Part shown: piece by piece, positions 26,828-34,844 of the stretch | How positions within the stretch are numbered: position 1 is the first letter of the stretch | Layout of the letters: each line of letters opens with the position of its first letter | Source of the DNA: UBA4292 sp964648695 | GTDB lineage: Bacteria; Bacillota; Clostridia; Lachnospirales; Lachnospiraceae | Direction of reading: 5' to 3' | Assembly: GCA_964648695.1 (NCBI GenBank) | Contig: CAZYLH010000001.1 | Span: 1-64,000, forward strand | DNA: 64,000 nt | The notes under the pieces: generated by a model | Databases searched by the model: none | Told to the model about the DNA's origin: nothing | What the model saw: only the letters and a program-made list of their open reading frames with translations | Translations under genes and position numbers: made by a program

Positions 26828-27850
26828 TTATCTGCGGCCGATCTCTGTGTCGTCCTCACGGGTAACACTGTGCTCCTTTATATAGGAGACAATCTTGTCC
26901 GCCTCTGTAAACGCCAGACCTACATAGCTGTCAGCGCAGCCGTAATAGATGGCGATACGTCCTGTCGCAGCGTCGCATATGGTTGCGCATGGGAATGTGA
27001 CATTTGGAACAAATCCCCTCTCCTCATACCACTCCTCTGGGGTGAGCAGGAAGTTCTCGCAGCGATACTTCACAATAGAAGGATTGTCTATATCTAGTAT
27101 TGCACCACCGATAGAGTATACAAGACCGTTGCAGGTTCCGGAAACACCGTGATAGAACAAAAGCCATCCTTCGCTGGTCTCGATCGGAGCAGCTCCGCCG
27201 CCGATCTTTACGGACTCCCACCACTCAGAGCTTCTTCCCATCACATGGCGATGGCGGCCCCAGTATATCATGTCGGGGGACTCGCTTAAGAAGATATCTC
27301 CAAACGGCGTATGACCGCTGTCAGAAGGTCTTGATAGCATCATGTACTTGCCGTTTATCTTTCTAGGGAAGAGCACTGCGTTTCTGTTAAAGGGAATAAA
27401 CGGATTCTCAATGCGTGTAAAGGTCTTAAAATCCTTTGTCTTTGCCACATGGATGGAAGCGCCGTAAAAATCGCCGCACCACATAGCATAATAGGTATCC
27501 TCAACCTTTACCAGACGGGGATCATACGCATATCTTGGCGGGAAATCATTTCCATCCTCATCCACAAAACGGATCTTCTCCTCATCAAATGTCCAGTGGA
27601 TAGCGTCATCACTGCGTCCAAGGTAAATGTATGGGATTCCGTTTATCTGCTCCCCTCTGAACACGCCGATAAACTTCCCCTCATAGGGGATAACAGCGCT
27701 GTTAAAAATCCTCGCCACATTTTTAACAGGATTGCGGCCGATGATGGGGTTATCGTGATACCTCCACACAGGGGCGTTTACAATCCCCTCCGGCATATCC
27801 ACCCATGGCATATTTGGTACATTGTCACAGATAAGTTTTACGTTGCTCAT
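26828..27850 (-). CDS. Beta-1,4-mannooligosaccharide phosphorylase, GH130 subfamily 2
   Basis: A 340-residue five-bladed propeller enzyme that removes mannose from beta-1,4-mannooligosaccharides by phosphorolysis, yielding mannose 1-phosphate. It carries FNSAVIPYEGKFIGVFRGE, the catalytic Asp in RYAYDPRLVKVEDTYYAMWCG, NRNAVLFPRKINGKYMMLSRP for phosphate and sugar binding, and KIGGGAAPIETSEGWLLFYHGV. It resembles the RaMP2-like group rather than the mannosylglucose phosphorylase module encoded next to it. The start at 27850 is preferred over GTG at 27856, because AAAGGAG is one base from the GTG but seven from the ATG. Cytoplasmic, no signal. Sits between the LacI regulator and the epimerase fusion. 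Confidence 0.92.
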   Translation of the reverse strand: MSNVKLICDNVPNMPWVDMPEGIVNAPVWRYHDNPIIGRNPVKNVARIFNSAVIPYEGKFIGVFRGEQINGIPYIYLGRSDDAIHWTFDEEKIRFVDEDGNDFPPRYAYDPRLVKVEDTYYAMWCGDFYGASIHVAKTKDFKTFTRIENPFIPFNRNAVLFPRKINGKYMMLSRPSDSGHTPFGDIFLSESPDMIYWGRHRHVMGRSSEWWESVKIGGGAAPIETSEGWLLFYHGVSGTCNGLVYSIGGAILDIDNPSIVKYRCENFLLTPEEWYEERGFVPNVTFPCATICDAATGRIAIYYGCADSYVGLAFTEADKIVSYIKEHSVTREDDTEIGRR

Positions 27851-27871
27851 AGTCACTCTCCTTTATACTTT

Positions 27872-27885
27872 AGGACGGCCGTCCT
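27872..27885. promoter_or_regulatory. 14-bp perfect palindrome between lacI-type gene and GH130 gene
   Basis: AGGACGGCCGTCCT is self-complementary with no loop, which favours a protein-binding site over an RNA hairpin. It lies 12 bp after the regulator's stop codon and about 22 bp ahead of the GH130 start. Confidence 0.5.
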
Positions 27886-27897
27886 GATTTTCATATG

Positions 27898-28941
27898 CTA
27901 GTAAGGCTTTGTGCGCATGGTGGATTCCCTTATCAAAAGCTCCGTGGTGACATAGATAAGCTCCTTAGGAACATCTGGCTGGCTGATCCTTTCAAGAAGC
28001 CTGCACATCAGCCTCATTCCCATGCTCTGGTTGTTCACTGCGATAGTTGTAAGAGTCGGGGTTAGGATTCTAGCCGCCTCACTGTTATCAAACCCCGTCA
28101 CGCAGACATCCTTTGGGATCTGTAGTCCAACGCTTCTAAGCTTATGATACACATCCTTAGCTATATCATCGTTCGCACACATTATGGCATCCGGTATATA
28201 TGGAAAACTCTCCACAACTTTATATACCTCATCCCGCACATAATAGCGGTTCTCCTGATGTGATGTATATAATAGCTGATCCTTTTCATTTAGTCCGTAT
28301 TCTGCTAAAGCTGCCCTAAAGCCCTCAAAGCGATCCGCTATCGAACGGCAATAGGTCGTATCCCCAATAAAGCAAAAGCGGCTAAAGCCCTGCCTGATAA
28401 GCTGTTCCGTAAGCCTTCGCATACTGTGATACCCCTCAGAGATGATCACATCCCCGTGGCGCAGATACAGATCCGTGTGCACCGGACTGTCCAAAAAGAC
28501 AGTTGGAATATTCGCCTCCATTAGTAGATCGATATAGCTCGGGTCAAAAACGCTCATTACGATCATGCCGAATATCTGATCTTTCTCCTCAAAGGGAAGT
28601 ATGCGGTTTTGTATATCCGCATCGCTCACAACCTGAAGGCGAAGCGACATATGCTTCTCGTTTAACACATCCGATATGCCGATGATGATACGGTTCCAGA
28701 AATTTGAAGTCTCCCGCCTTGATAAAACCAGCACATTCATCTGGTTGGCAGATAACAGCTCAATCGGCGAGCCCTCCGGCATATTGATCCTGTACTGAGG
28801 ATAGCCCATGTCTATGGCTGTTTTTATCACCTGAAGCCTTGTCTCATGTGCGACAGCCTCGCTTCCAGATAGTGCCTTTGAAACTGTATTGCGCGATAGC
28901 CCCAGCACACCTGCAATTTCCTGTATAGTAACCCGCTTCAT
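27898..28941 (-). CDS. LacI-family regulator of the beta-mannoside locus
   Basis: A 347-residue repressor. Residues 1-50 are the LacI helix-turn-helix (VTIQEIAGVLGLSRNTVSKALSG), followed by the hinge and a periplasmic-binding-like effector domain (NVLVLSRRETSNFWNRIIIGISDVL, FCFIGDTTYCRSIADRFEGFRAAL, AIMCANDDIAKDVYHKLRSVG, VCVTGFDNSEAARILTPTLTT, LLIRESTMRT). The start at 28941 has a GGAGAG ribosome site and begins MKRVTIQEIA, as the family does. First gene of the operon with both GH130 genes. Two identical 18-bp sites flank its promoter, so it probably represses itself and the operon and is relieved by a manno-oligosaccharide. The effector is inferred. Confidence 0.92.
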   Translation of the reverse strand: MKRVTIQEIAGVLGLSRNTVSKALSGSEAVAHETRLQVIKTAIDMGYPQYRINMPEGSPIELLSANQMNVLVLSRRETSNFWNRIIIGISDVLNEKHMSLRLQVVSDADIQNRILPFEEKDQIFGMIVMSVFDPSYIDLLMEANIPTVFLDSPVHTDLYLRHGDVIISEGYHSMRRLTEQLIRQGFSRFCFIGDTTYCRSIADRFEGFRAALAEYGLNEKDQLLYTSHQENRYYVRDEVYKVVESFPYIPDAIMCANDDIAKDVYHKLRSVGLQIPKDVCVTGFDNSEAARILTPTLTTIAVNNQSMGMRLMCRLLERISQPDVPKELIYVTTELLIRESTMRTKPY

Positions 28942-28959
28942 AACCCTCTCTCCAAAGCT

Positions 28960-28977
28960 AAAATGCACAAAATGCAC
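28960..28977. promoter_or_regulatory. Putative LacI operator O2
   Basis: The 18-mer AAAATGCACAAAATGCAC, identical to the one at 29089-29106, lies between the promoter and the regulator start. The TGCA...TGCA symmetry within it suits a LacI dimer. Confidence 0.65.
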
Positions 28978-29023
28978 AATCAGAATAACATTTTACATCT
29001 ATCCCGCTTCTCTTCTCAAGGAC

Positions 29024-29052
29024 AATATACAAGATAAGCGTGGGATTGTCAA
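29024..29052 (-). promoter_or_regulatory. Promoter of the beta-mannoside operon
   Basis: On the minus strand TTGACA (29047-29052) and TATATT (29024-29029) are 17 bp apart. Confidence 0.8.
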
Positions 29053-29088
29053 CAGAATTTCAAATATTTATCAATCCTGGGCATAATC

Positions 29089-29106
29089 AAAATGCACAAA
29101 ATGCAC
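29089..29106. promoter_or_regulatory. Putative LacI operator O1
   Basis: Second exact copy of AAAATGCACAAAATGCAC, upstream of the -35. Centre-to-centre distance to O2 is 129 bp, compatible with DNA looping across the promoter. Confidence 0.65.
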
Positions 29107-29116
29107 TTGTTCTGCA

Positions 29117-31207
29117 CTATTTGTATGTTCCCGTGTCCGGCACGTCTGCCCTCGCCTCATAGGCATAGGTGATAAGTTCAGTCGCCCCAAGCGTTTCGTG
29201 ATCACTACCCACCTGCGCTACGCATAAAGTAAGCTCCTCAGGAGGATCATCCATGGGCGCGATAAGAAGTTCGCTTGAGATATAAATTGTATCGAGCTCT
29301 TCATCATCTGCCACAATCACACTGTACTCGTTAAAATTCTCGCCGTACACATAGATATATCCGTTTTTATAGGTAATCTCAGAAACGCTTATGGTGTAAA
29401 GTCCGAGGGTCATATCAACCTCCTCGTAGGGGTTTATGCCGTCATATACCAGCATATCTCCGTAGAGCATATCATATTCAATGGCGTTAAGATTATCTAT
29501 ATATGTCTCCTCGTCAATCTCACCATTTAAATATTTCTGATGGTACTTGTTCAGTATCCCCTTATTATAGTCCAGCTTATCACACACATATGCCATCAGC
29601 TGATACGCCTCCAGATCCCTATCCTCCTTTGAAAGGCCTAAATTATCCCAAACCACATATTTTGTGAGCGTTAGATCTCCAGAAAGGAGCATATCATCCG
29701 TAAGCTCAAGACTCGGCAAATGATCTCCAAAGAGCACCAGTACGCACTCTTCTCCACTCTCTTCAAGCGCCTGCACAAGCTCCTCTAAGAACTGATCCAT
29801 CTCATAGAGCTGATTTACGTAGTAGAGATACTCCTCATACATTTCAAAATCATCCATGGAAACTATGTCTATTACAGGATCTTCTATCACCGTCTCCTGC
29901 GGATATGCGCCATGCCCCTGAACGGATATGGTGTAGATAAAGGCGGAATCATCTTCCTCGTCTATTATGGCACTTATATAGCCGGTAAGGCATTTATCCT
30001 CCGCCCATCCAGTTTCTGTATAGGTTAGGTCATACATATACTCGATCGGGATAAAGCAGGAAAAGCCAAGCTTTGAAAAAACATTGTTTCTGTCATAAAA
30101 TGTCCCGTCATTGTTGTGTATGGCGTAGGTACTATATCCTAATGAGGCCAGATTATAGGCGATGCTCTCACAGGTTGTCTCCTGCAATATTGTCTTGTAG
30201 GGATATTCTCCGGGGCCAAAGGAATCTATATTCATTCCGGTGAGGACCTCAAACTCAGAGTTTGCAGTTCCTGCACCGACACTTGGCATGGCGAGATACC
30301 CCGATGTGTACTCTTCTGTCAGTGAGCGAAAGAAAGGAATCGGATCCTCTGTCAGCTCAAGCCCCACCACCTCCGTGACATCAAAAAAGGATTCAAGCTG
30401 CACGACGATGATATTTGGACCGTCATCTGAGCTTCCCTGCGATGTATCCGATGAGGACGTATCTCCGGTTTCATCTGTGCCTATCTCATCCTCCTCTAAA
30501 ACCTCCAGTATGATGGTATCCTCCTGGATTATATCGTCATAGTCATCCGGTTCCTTAATGCCCGTGTTAAAGATGGTGTTTGAAAAACAATATGCCACAC
30601 CATAAGCTTCGTACGCCTCGTGGATATTGTTATAGCTGGTGGGAAGCATGCCGGATAAGACACCGATATCAACTGCAAGAAGGGTAAGAAAAAGTGTCAG
30701 GGCGATAATTCCAAGCGCAGAAAAGCGCCTTATTTTTCTCTGTATAACAGGAGCTTTTAACCATAAAAAAACTAAAAGTGCCACCGCGGCTAAGATGCCC
30801 AAAATCAAAAGAGCGATACCTAGCGCGCCTAAATAGTCATAAGCAATTGTATACGCATCTTTTATCAAGAGAAGGTCCTGCCCTGTAAAGGGAGTGGTTC
30901 TAAAGCTAAGCAGCACTCCGTTTGTAACTCCCACCGCAAGGCATAGTATCCCCGCTAGAGAAAACGCAAACACACGCCTCTTAAAGAGAAACGCCGGTGA
31001 GAGCACGCAGAGTATAATCATCACGTTTATGGCAAATATAGCAGGGCTTTTCACCAGGAAAATAATTGTATCTAAGACCGAGCCCCGCCCCAATAGCTCT
31101 ATAACTATTTCAATGAAAACACCAATTAAAATCCAGACCAGAAAGTTAGATCTGATATCTGGAAATAGTGATACTCTCTTTGCCTCTGACAGTAATTTTG
31201 AAAGCAT
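29117..31207 (-). CDS. LtaS-like membrane sulfatase-fold phosphotransferase
   Basis: A 696-residue enzyme of the lipoteichoic acid synthase/phosphoglycerol transferase family. About five N-terminal membrane helices (residues 15-190) are followed by an external alkaline-phosphatase/sulfatase-fold domain. Metal and catalytic motifs are visible: NIIVVQLESFFDV (metal Glu), GAGTANSEFEVLTGMN (catalytic Thr), FYDRNNVFSKLGF, TISVQGHG and LFGDHLPS (metal Asp and His). A non-catalytic C-terminal segment of about 100 residues (VSEITYKNGYIYVYGENFNEYSVIV) resembles a small Ig-like domain. It transfers glycerol-phosphate or a similar group from a lipid donor to an envelope polymer or glycolipid. AAGGGGG precedes the start. 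Monocistronic, with its own promoter. Confidence 0.85.
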   Translation of the reverse strand: MLSKLLSEAKRVSLFPDIRSNFLVWILIGVFIEIVIELLGRGSVLDTIIFLVKSPAIFAINVMIILCVLSPAFLFKRRVFAFSLAGILCLAVGVTNGVLLSFRTTPFTGQDLLLIKDAYTIAYDYLGALGIALLILGILAAVALLVFLWLKAPVIQRKIRRFSALGIIALTLFLTLLAVDIGVLSGMLPTSYNNIHEAYEAYGVAYCFSNTIFNTGIKEPDDYDDIIQEDTIILEVLEEDEIGTDETGDTSSSDTSQGSSDDGPNIIVVQLESFFDVTEVVGLELTEDPIPFFRSLTEEYTSGYLAMPSVGAGTANSEFEVLTGMNIDSFGPGEYPYKTILQETTCESIAYNLASLGYSTYAIHNNDGTFYDRNNVFSKLGFSCFIPIEYMYDLTYTETGWAEDKCLTGYISAIIDEEDDSAFIYTISVQGHGAYPQETVIEDPVIDIVSMDDFEMYEEYLYYVNQLYEMDQFLEELVQALEESGEECVLVLFGDHLPSLELTDDMLLSGDLTLTKYVVWDNLGLSKEDRDLEAYQLMAYVCDKLDYNKGILNKYHQKYLNGEIDEETYIDNLNAIEYDMLYGDMLVYDGINPYEEVDMTLGLYTISVSEITYKNGYIYVYGENFNEYSVIVADDEELDTIYISSELLIAPMDDPPEELTLCVAQVGSDHETLGATELITYAYEARADVPDTGTYK

Positions 31208-31232
31208 AATAGACCCCCTTAATCACATGCAA

Positions 31233-31261
31233 ATCTTATCACTGGCATATGATTTTGTAAA
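31233..31261 (-). promoter_or_regulatory. Promoter of the LtaS-like gene
   Basis: On the minus strand TTTACA (31256-31261) and TAAGAT (31233-31238) are 17 bp apart. Confidence 0.7.
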
Positions 31262-31270
31262 TAGGAAACC

Positions 31271-31299
31271 TTGACATAAAAATCCAACAAGTCTATAAT
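31271..31299 (+). promoter_or_regulatory. Perfect-consensus sigma-A promoter of the DAHP synthase gene
   Basis: TTGACA (31271-31276), 17 bp, TATAAT (31294-31299). Every base is consensus. Transcription would start near 31306, four bases before the structured repeat. Confidence 0.9.
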
Positions 31300-31309
31300 G
31301 TTGCGTTGT

Positions 31310-31473
31310 GCGATACAAGCGGCCCAAAGTCATAAAATTCATGCTTGCATGAAATTTTATGACCTTGGGTAGCGAAAAACACCGAAAAGCAGCCATTTTT
31401 CGCAGAAAAATGAGCGGATTTGAGGTGCTTTAGGATTGCGTGAGCACAAAGTGCGGAGCAATCCGTGTATCGC
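31310..31473 (+). repeat. Structured dispersed repeat, full copy (A), in the DAHP synthase leader
   Basis: A 164-nt element. Ends GCGATACA (31310-31317) and TGTATCGC (31466-31473) are perfectly complementary (P1). Inside are P2, a long hairpin around CATG-CTTG-CATG with CCCAA/TTGGG at its base; P3, CATTTTTC-gca-GAAAAATG closed by CACC/GGTG; and P4, GGATTGC..GCAC-aaa-GTGC..GCAATCC. It contains no open frame of note. It aligns along its whole length with the copy at 45965-46130. Confidence 0.85.
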
Positions 31474-31499
31474 TATAAAGGTAGAAAGAGGAAATGCAC

Positions 31500-32528
31500 A
31501 TGAGCTTTACATTCATAGAAAAAATGCCAACGCCCGCACAGATCAAAGAGGAATTTCCTGTGCCTGAGAAAGTAAGACAGATTAAGGCCAAAAGGGATGT
31601 TGAAATAGCAGACGTCATTACCGGCAAGAGCGATAAATTTCTCGTTATTATCGGACCCTGCTCCGCAGATAATGAGGATTCAGTCTGCGACTATTTAAAC
31701 AGACTGGCAAAGGTAAATGAGCAGGTAAAGGATAAGCTTCTCATTGTGCCAAGGGTTTACACCAACAAGCCCAGGACAACCGGCGAGGGTTATAAGGGTA
31801 TGGTGCATCAGCCAGATCCGGACAAGAAGGAGGATATGCTGGCCGGTCTTCTCGCCATCAGACATCTTCACATCCGGGCGGTTTCCGAATGCGGCATGAC
31901 ATGCGCGGACGAGATGCTCTATCCCGAAAACTGGCAGTATCTCACCGATATCCTCTCCTATGTTGCCATCGGAGCAAGAAGCGTTGAAGATCAGCAACAC
32001 AGGCTTGTGGTAAGCGGTATGGACGTCCCCGCGGGAATGAAAAATCCCACCAGCGGAGATCTCTCGGTGATGATGAACTCCGTCTATGCGGGTCAACAGC
32101 CCCATCACTTTATCTTCCGCAGCTGGGAGGTTAAATCTTCTGGCAATCCTCTCACCCACACCATCTTAAGAGGTGCGGTAAACAAGCATGGGCAGGCCAT
32201 TCCAAACTACCACTATGAGGATCTGATGAGATTATATGAAATGTATGCCAAGAAAACGCTCAAGAATCCCGCGTGCATTGTGGATGCAAACCACTCCAAC
32301 TCCAACAAGCAGTATAAGGAGCAGATCCGCATTGTAAAGGAAGTACTTCACAGCCGCACCCACTCAGACGACATAAAAAAGCTGGTAAAGGGCGTTATGA
32401 TCGAGAGTTATATTGAGGAAGGCTGTCAGAAAATCGGCGAGCATATCTACGGAAAGTCCATCACAGACCCCTGCCTTGGCTGGGAGGATACTGAAAAACT
32501 CCTCTACGAGATTGCAAATAGGGTTTAA
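31500..32528 (+). CDS. 3-deoxy-7-phosphoheptulonate (DAHP) synthase, type I
   Basis: A 342-residue cytoplasmic enzyme that condenses phosphoenolpyruvate and erythrose 4-phosphate, the entry to aromatic amino acid synthesis. Motifs of the AroG/AroF class: IIGPCSADNE, VPRVYTNKPRTTGEGYKGM, IGARSVEDQQHRLVVSGMDVPAGMKNPTSG and VDANHSNSNK. The start at 31500 is chosen over ATG at 31494 because AGAGG is eight bases away. The gene stands alone, so the long structured leader is the obvious place for control. Which aromatic end product inhibits it cannot be told from sequence. Confidence 0.95.
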   Translation: MSFTFIEKMPTPAQIKEEFPVPEKVRQIKAKRDVEIADVITGKSDKFLVIIGPCSADNEDSVCDYLNRLAKVNEQVKDKLLIVPRVYTNKPRTTGEGYKGMVHQPDPDKKEDMLAGLLAIRHLHIRAVSECGMTCADEMLYPENWQYLTDILSYVAIGARSVEDQQHRLVVSGMDVPAGMKNPTSGDLSVMMNSVYAGQQPHHFIFRSWEVKSSGNPLTHTILRGAVNKHGQAIPNYHYEDLMRLYEMYAKKTLKNPACIVDANHSNSNKQYKEQIRIVKEVLHSRTHSDDIKKLVKGVMIESYIEEGCQKIGEHIYGKSITDPCLGWEDTEKLLYEIANRV

Positions 32529-32540
32529 ATATTTTTCATC

Positions 32541-32577
32541 AAAAAAATCCCCCGGCAGAAAGCCTGGGGATTTTTTT
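32541..32577. terminator. Bidirectional terminator between the DAHP synthase gene and argS
   Basis: TCCCCCGGC-agaaa-GCCTGGGGA is flanked by seven As on the left and seven Ts on the right, so it serves both converging transcripts. Confidence 0.92.
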
Positions 32578-32578
32578 A

Positions 32579-34351
32579 CTACATTCTATCCGGTGCCTCA
32601 AAGCCTAGGATGTCGATGGCACACAAAAGCACGTCCTTAACCATTGAGATGAGGCGGATATAGCCATACATCTTTTCCCTATCCGGCTCTGAAAGGATTT
32701 TGGTTTCATTGTAAAAGCCGTTAAAGGCATTTGCAAGCTCATATACATACCCGCAGATTTTGTGAGGGGCGTCCTCTGTATATGCCTGATCCATGGATTC
32801 TGAAAATCTGCTTAAGGCCAGACAAAGATTCTTTTCAGCCGCGCTTGTAGGGGCGCTTATCATGCGTTCATCTGACATTACATTATTTGCCTCTAAAAAT
32901 CTGGCGAGAATGGTCTTAATTCTTACAATGTTGTAAAGAATATAAGGTCCTGTATTTCCGTCAAAGGATGAAAATCGGTCTAGATCAAAGACATAATCCT
33001 TTGACGCCTGATTGCTAAGATCCCCGTATTTTAGGGCCGCCAGTCCGATGATGCGACATGTCTTTTCTCTGTCATCAGCGTCACTCATATGAGTGCTCTC
33101 AAGGCTCTTTTCATAGATCGCCCTGTTGATATCCTCTATAAGCTGCTCTAAGCGCATCACACCGCCCTCACGGGTCTTAAAGGGCTTTCCGTCCTTGCCA
33201 TTCATCGTTCCAAAGCCCAAAAAGGACAGCTCAGTTTCATCCCTTACTATCCCACTCTTTCTGGCGGCGCGGAAAACCTGTGTAAAGTGCATCTCCTGGC
33301 GCTTGTCAACCACATATAGCACTCTGTCCGGAGAAAACAACTTTTCACGCTCCACAAGCGTCGCAAGATCCGTTGTCGGATAAAGAGCGGCACCGTCGGA
33401 CTTTACAAGAATGCAGGGAGGTATCTCCTTTGTGTCCGTCTCTTCTTTTACATCCATGACCAGCGCGCCCTGACTTTCATACGCAAGCCCCCTCTCCTTC
33501 ATATCCTGTATCATGGCAGGAATATAGGGGTGCGCATCGCTCTCCTTTTTCCACACGTCAAAGGTCACATTTAGCTTTTCGTAATTCCTTTTTAAGTCGG
33601 AAACGGAGACATTTAAGATATGCTGCCACAGCGCCCGATAGCCCGGGTGATTGTTTTGAAGCATGAATGTCGCGTTGTGCGCACGCAAAGCAAACGCCTC
33701 GTCGACTTTAGATCTAGCGCTGGCTGTGGGATAGATTTCCTCCAGCTCGCTTATAATAAAGGGCGGATTTTCAGGATATGGACCGGTATAAGAATCATCA
33801 AAATAAGGAAGCTCCGGCTGACGATCCTTAACCTCCTCGATGATCAGGCCCATCTGAAGCCCCCAGTCACCCAAATGCACATCGCCAATTACTGTGTTTC
33901 CATAAAAGCGGTTTAAGCGCTTTAAGCTCTCTCCGATGATGGCTGAGCGAAGATGCCCTACATGTAGGGGCTTAGCTACATTTGGCCCGCCGTAGTCAAT
34001 TACAAGCATCTTGGGTGTTTCCTCTTTGTTACACCCATATGTCTCACTATTGTACATCTCAGTGAGATAGTCTGCAAGAAATTCCCCTGAAATGCGGATG
34101 TTGATAAAACCCGGCTTTACAGCCTGAACACTCTCAAATGCCTTATTTCCTGAGAGCACCTCCACAACCTCCTCAGCGATGGCTATAGGCGCTTTTTTAT
34201 AGAGCTTAGCGCCCGATAAACTTCCATTGCACTGAAACTCACATAGATCAGGCCGATTTGAGTGAGTACATCCTCCAAGAGCCGGCTCATAACCCTTAGC
34301 TTTAAATCCCTCGCTTACAATACCGGAGATAATATCTAGCAGCTTTTCCAT
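32579..34351 (-). CDS. argS: Arginyl-tRNA synthetase
   Basis: A 590-residue class I synthetase that charges tRNA-Arg. It has the N-terminal Add1 domain (residues about 1-110), the HIGH-type motif NVAKPLHVGHLRSAIIGESL, VIGDVHLGDWGLQMGLII, the FGTMNGKDGKPFKTREGGVM segment in place of KMSKS, and the C-terminal DALR domain (GPYILYNIVRIKTIL to the end). AGAGG precedes the start. The gene is monocistronic between the toxin-antitoxin unit and the bidirectional terminator. No T-box was seen in the upstream 180 bp; a small GCTCTTT/AAAGAGC hairpin lies at 34390-34406. Confidence 0.97.
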   Translation of the reverse strand: MEKLLDIISGIVSEGFKAKGYEPALGGCTHSNRPDLCEFQCNGSLSGAKLYKKAPIAIAEEVVEVLSGNKAFESVQAVKPGFINIRISGEFLADYLTEMYNSETYGCNKEETPKMLVIDYGGPNVAKPLHVGHLRSAIIGESLKRLNRFYGNTVIGDVHLGDWGLQMGLIIEEVKDRQPELPYFDDSYTGPYPENPPFIISELEEIYPTASARSKVDEAFALRAHNATFMLQNNHPGYRALWQHILNVSVSDLKRNYEKLNVTFDVWKKESDAHPYIPAMIQDMKERGLAYESQGALVMDVKEETDTKEIPPCILVKSDGAALYPTTDLATLVEREKLFSPDRVLYVVDKRQEMHFTQVFRAARKSGIVRDETELSFLGFGTMNGKDGKPFKTREGGVMRLEQLIEDINRAIYEKSLESTHMSDADDREKTCRIIGLAALKYGDLSNQASKDYVFDLDRFSSFDGNTGPYILYNIVRIKTILARFLEANNVMSDERMISAPTSAAEKNLCLALSRFSESMDQAYTEDAPHKICGYVYELANAFNGFYNETKILSEPDREKMYGYIRLISMVKDVLLCAIDILGFEAPDRM

Positions 34352-34535
34352 AAATATACCTCTTCTTTTGGAAAATTCTTTTATAAAGAGCTCTTTTTTA
34401 AAGAGCCATAACTTAACGCAAAACCCTAAAGTATCCTACCTGATTGGCATCATTGTCCAGGTTTTGAGTTCTCATATACATGCAGAATAAAAACAAGGCT
34501 ACTATAATAAAATTATTGAGATTTGTCAAAGAAAT

Positions 34536-34844
34536 TCATGCTCCCTCTCGATCCTGTTTTAAATCTCCAATGTACAAAGTCTTTCCAAGCGGTGCCAAAA
34601 CTTTCAAAATCGTACTCAAATTCGGTGTCGTGCTTCCATTCTCTATCCTGGCAATCACCGGTTGTTTCACTCCGCTCAGTTCTTCCAACTCCCTCTGGGA
34701 AATCCCCCTCTCCTTCCTGGCCTTAGTCAACTCCCCTATCAAAGCCACTCTAAGGTCACTCTCTGCAATTTCATCTCGTGTAAACATTTCCTTTCGCACA
34801 TCATCCCAAGTTGTCCACCTAGCACCATTTAGTTCAGCACTCAT
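34536..34844 (-). CDS. HigA-type antitoxin, XRE helix-turn-helix
   Basis: A 102-residue DNA-binding antitoxin. Helix-turn-helix at residues about 34-90: LIGELTKARKERGISQRELEELSGVKQPVIARIENGSTTPNLSTILKVLAPLG. Its start ATG shares one base with the toxin's TAA stop (TAATG), giving coupled translation. Toxin-first order is typical of HigBA. It should neutralise the toxin and, with it, repress the promoter, where two 21-bp direct repeats are seen. Confidence 0.9.
   Translation of the reverse strand: MSAELNGARWTTWDDVRKEMFTRDEIAESDLRVALIGELTKARKERGISQRELEELSGVKQPVIARIENGSTTPNLSTILKVLAPLGKTLYIGDLKQDREGA

Noticed and set aside
32579..34351. Loss of the KMSKS motif in arginyl-tRNA synthetase
   Set aside because: Many ArgRS enzymes lack a canonical KMSKS; the rest of the protein is intact.
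34352..34535. T-box or other riboswitch upstream of argS
   Set aside because: No T-box sequence and only a small AT-rich hairpin are visible.
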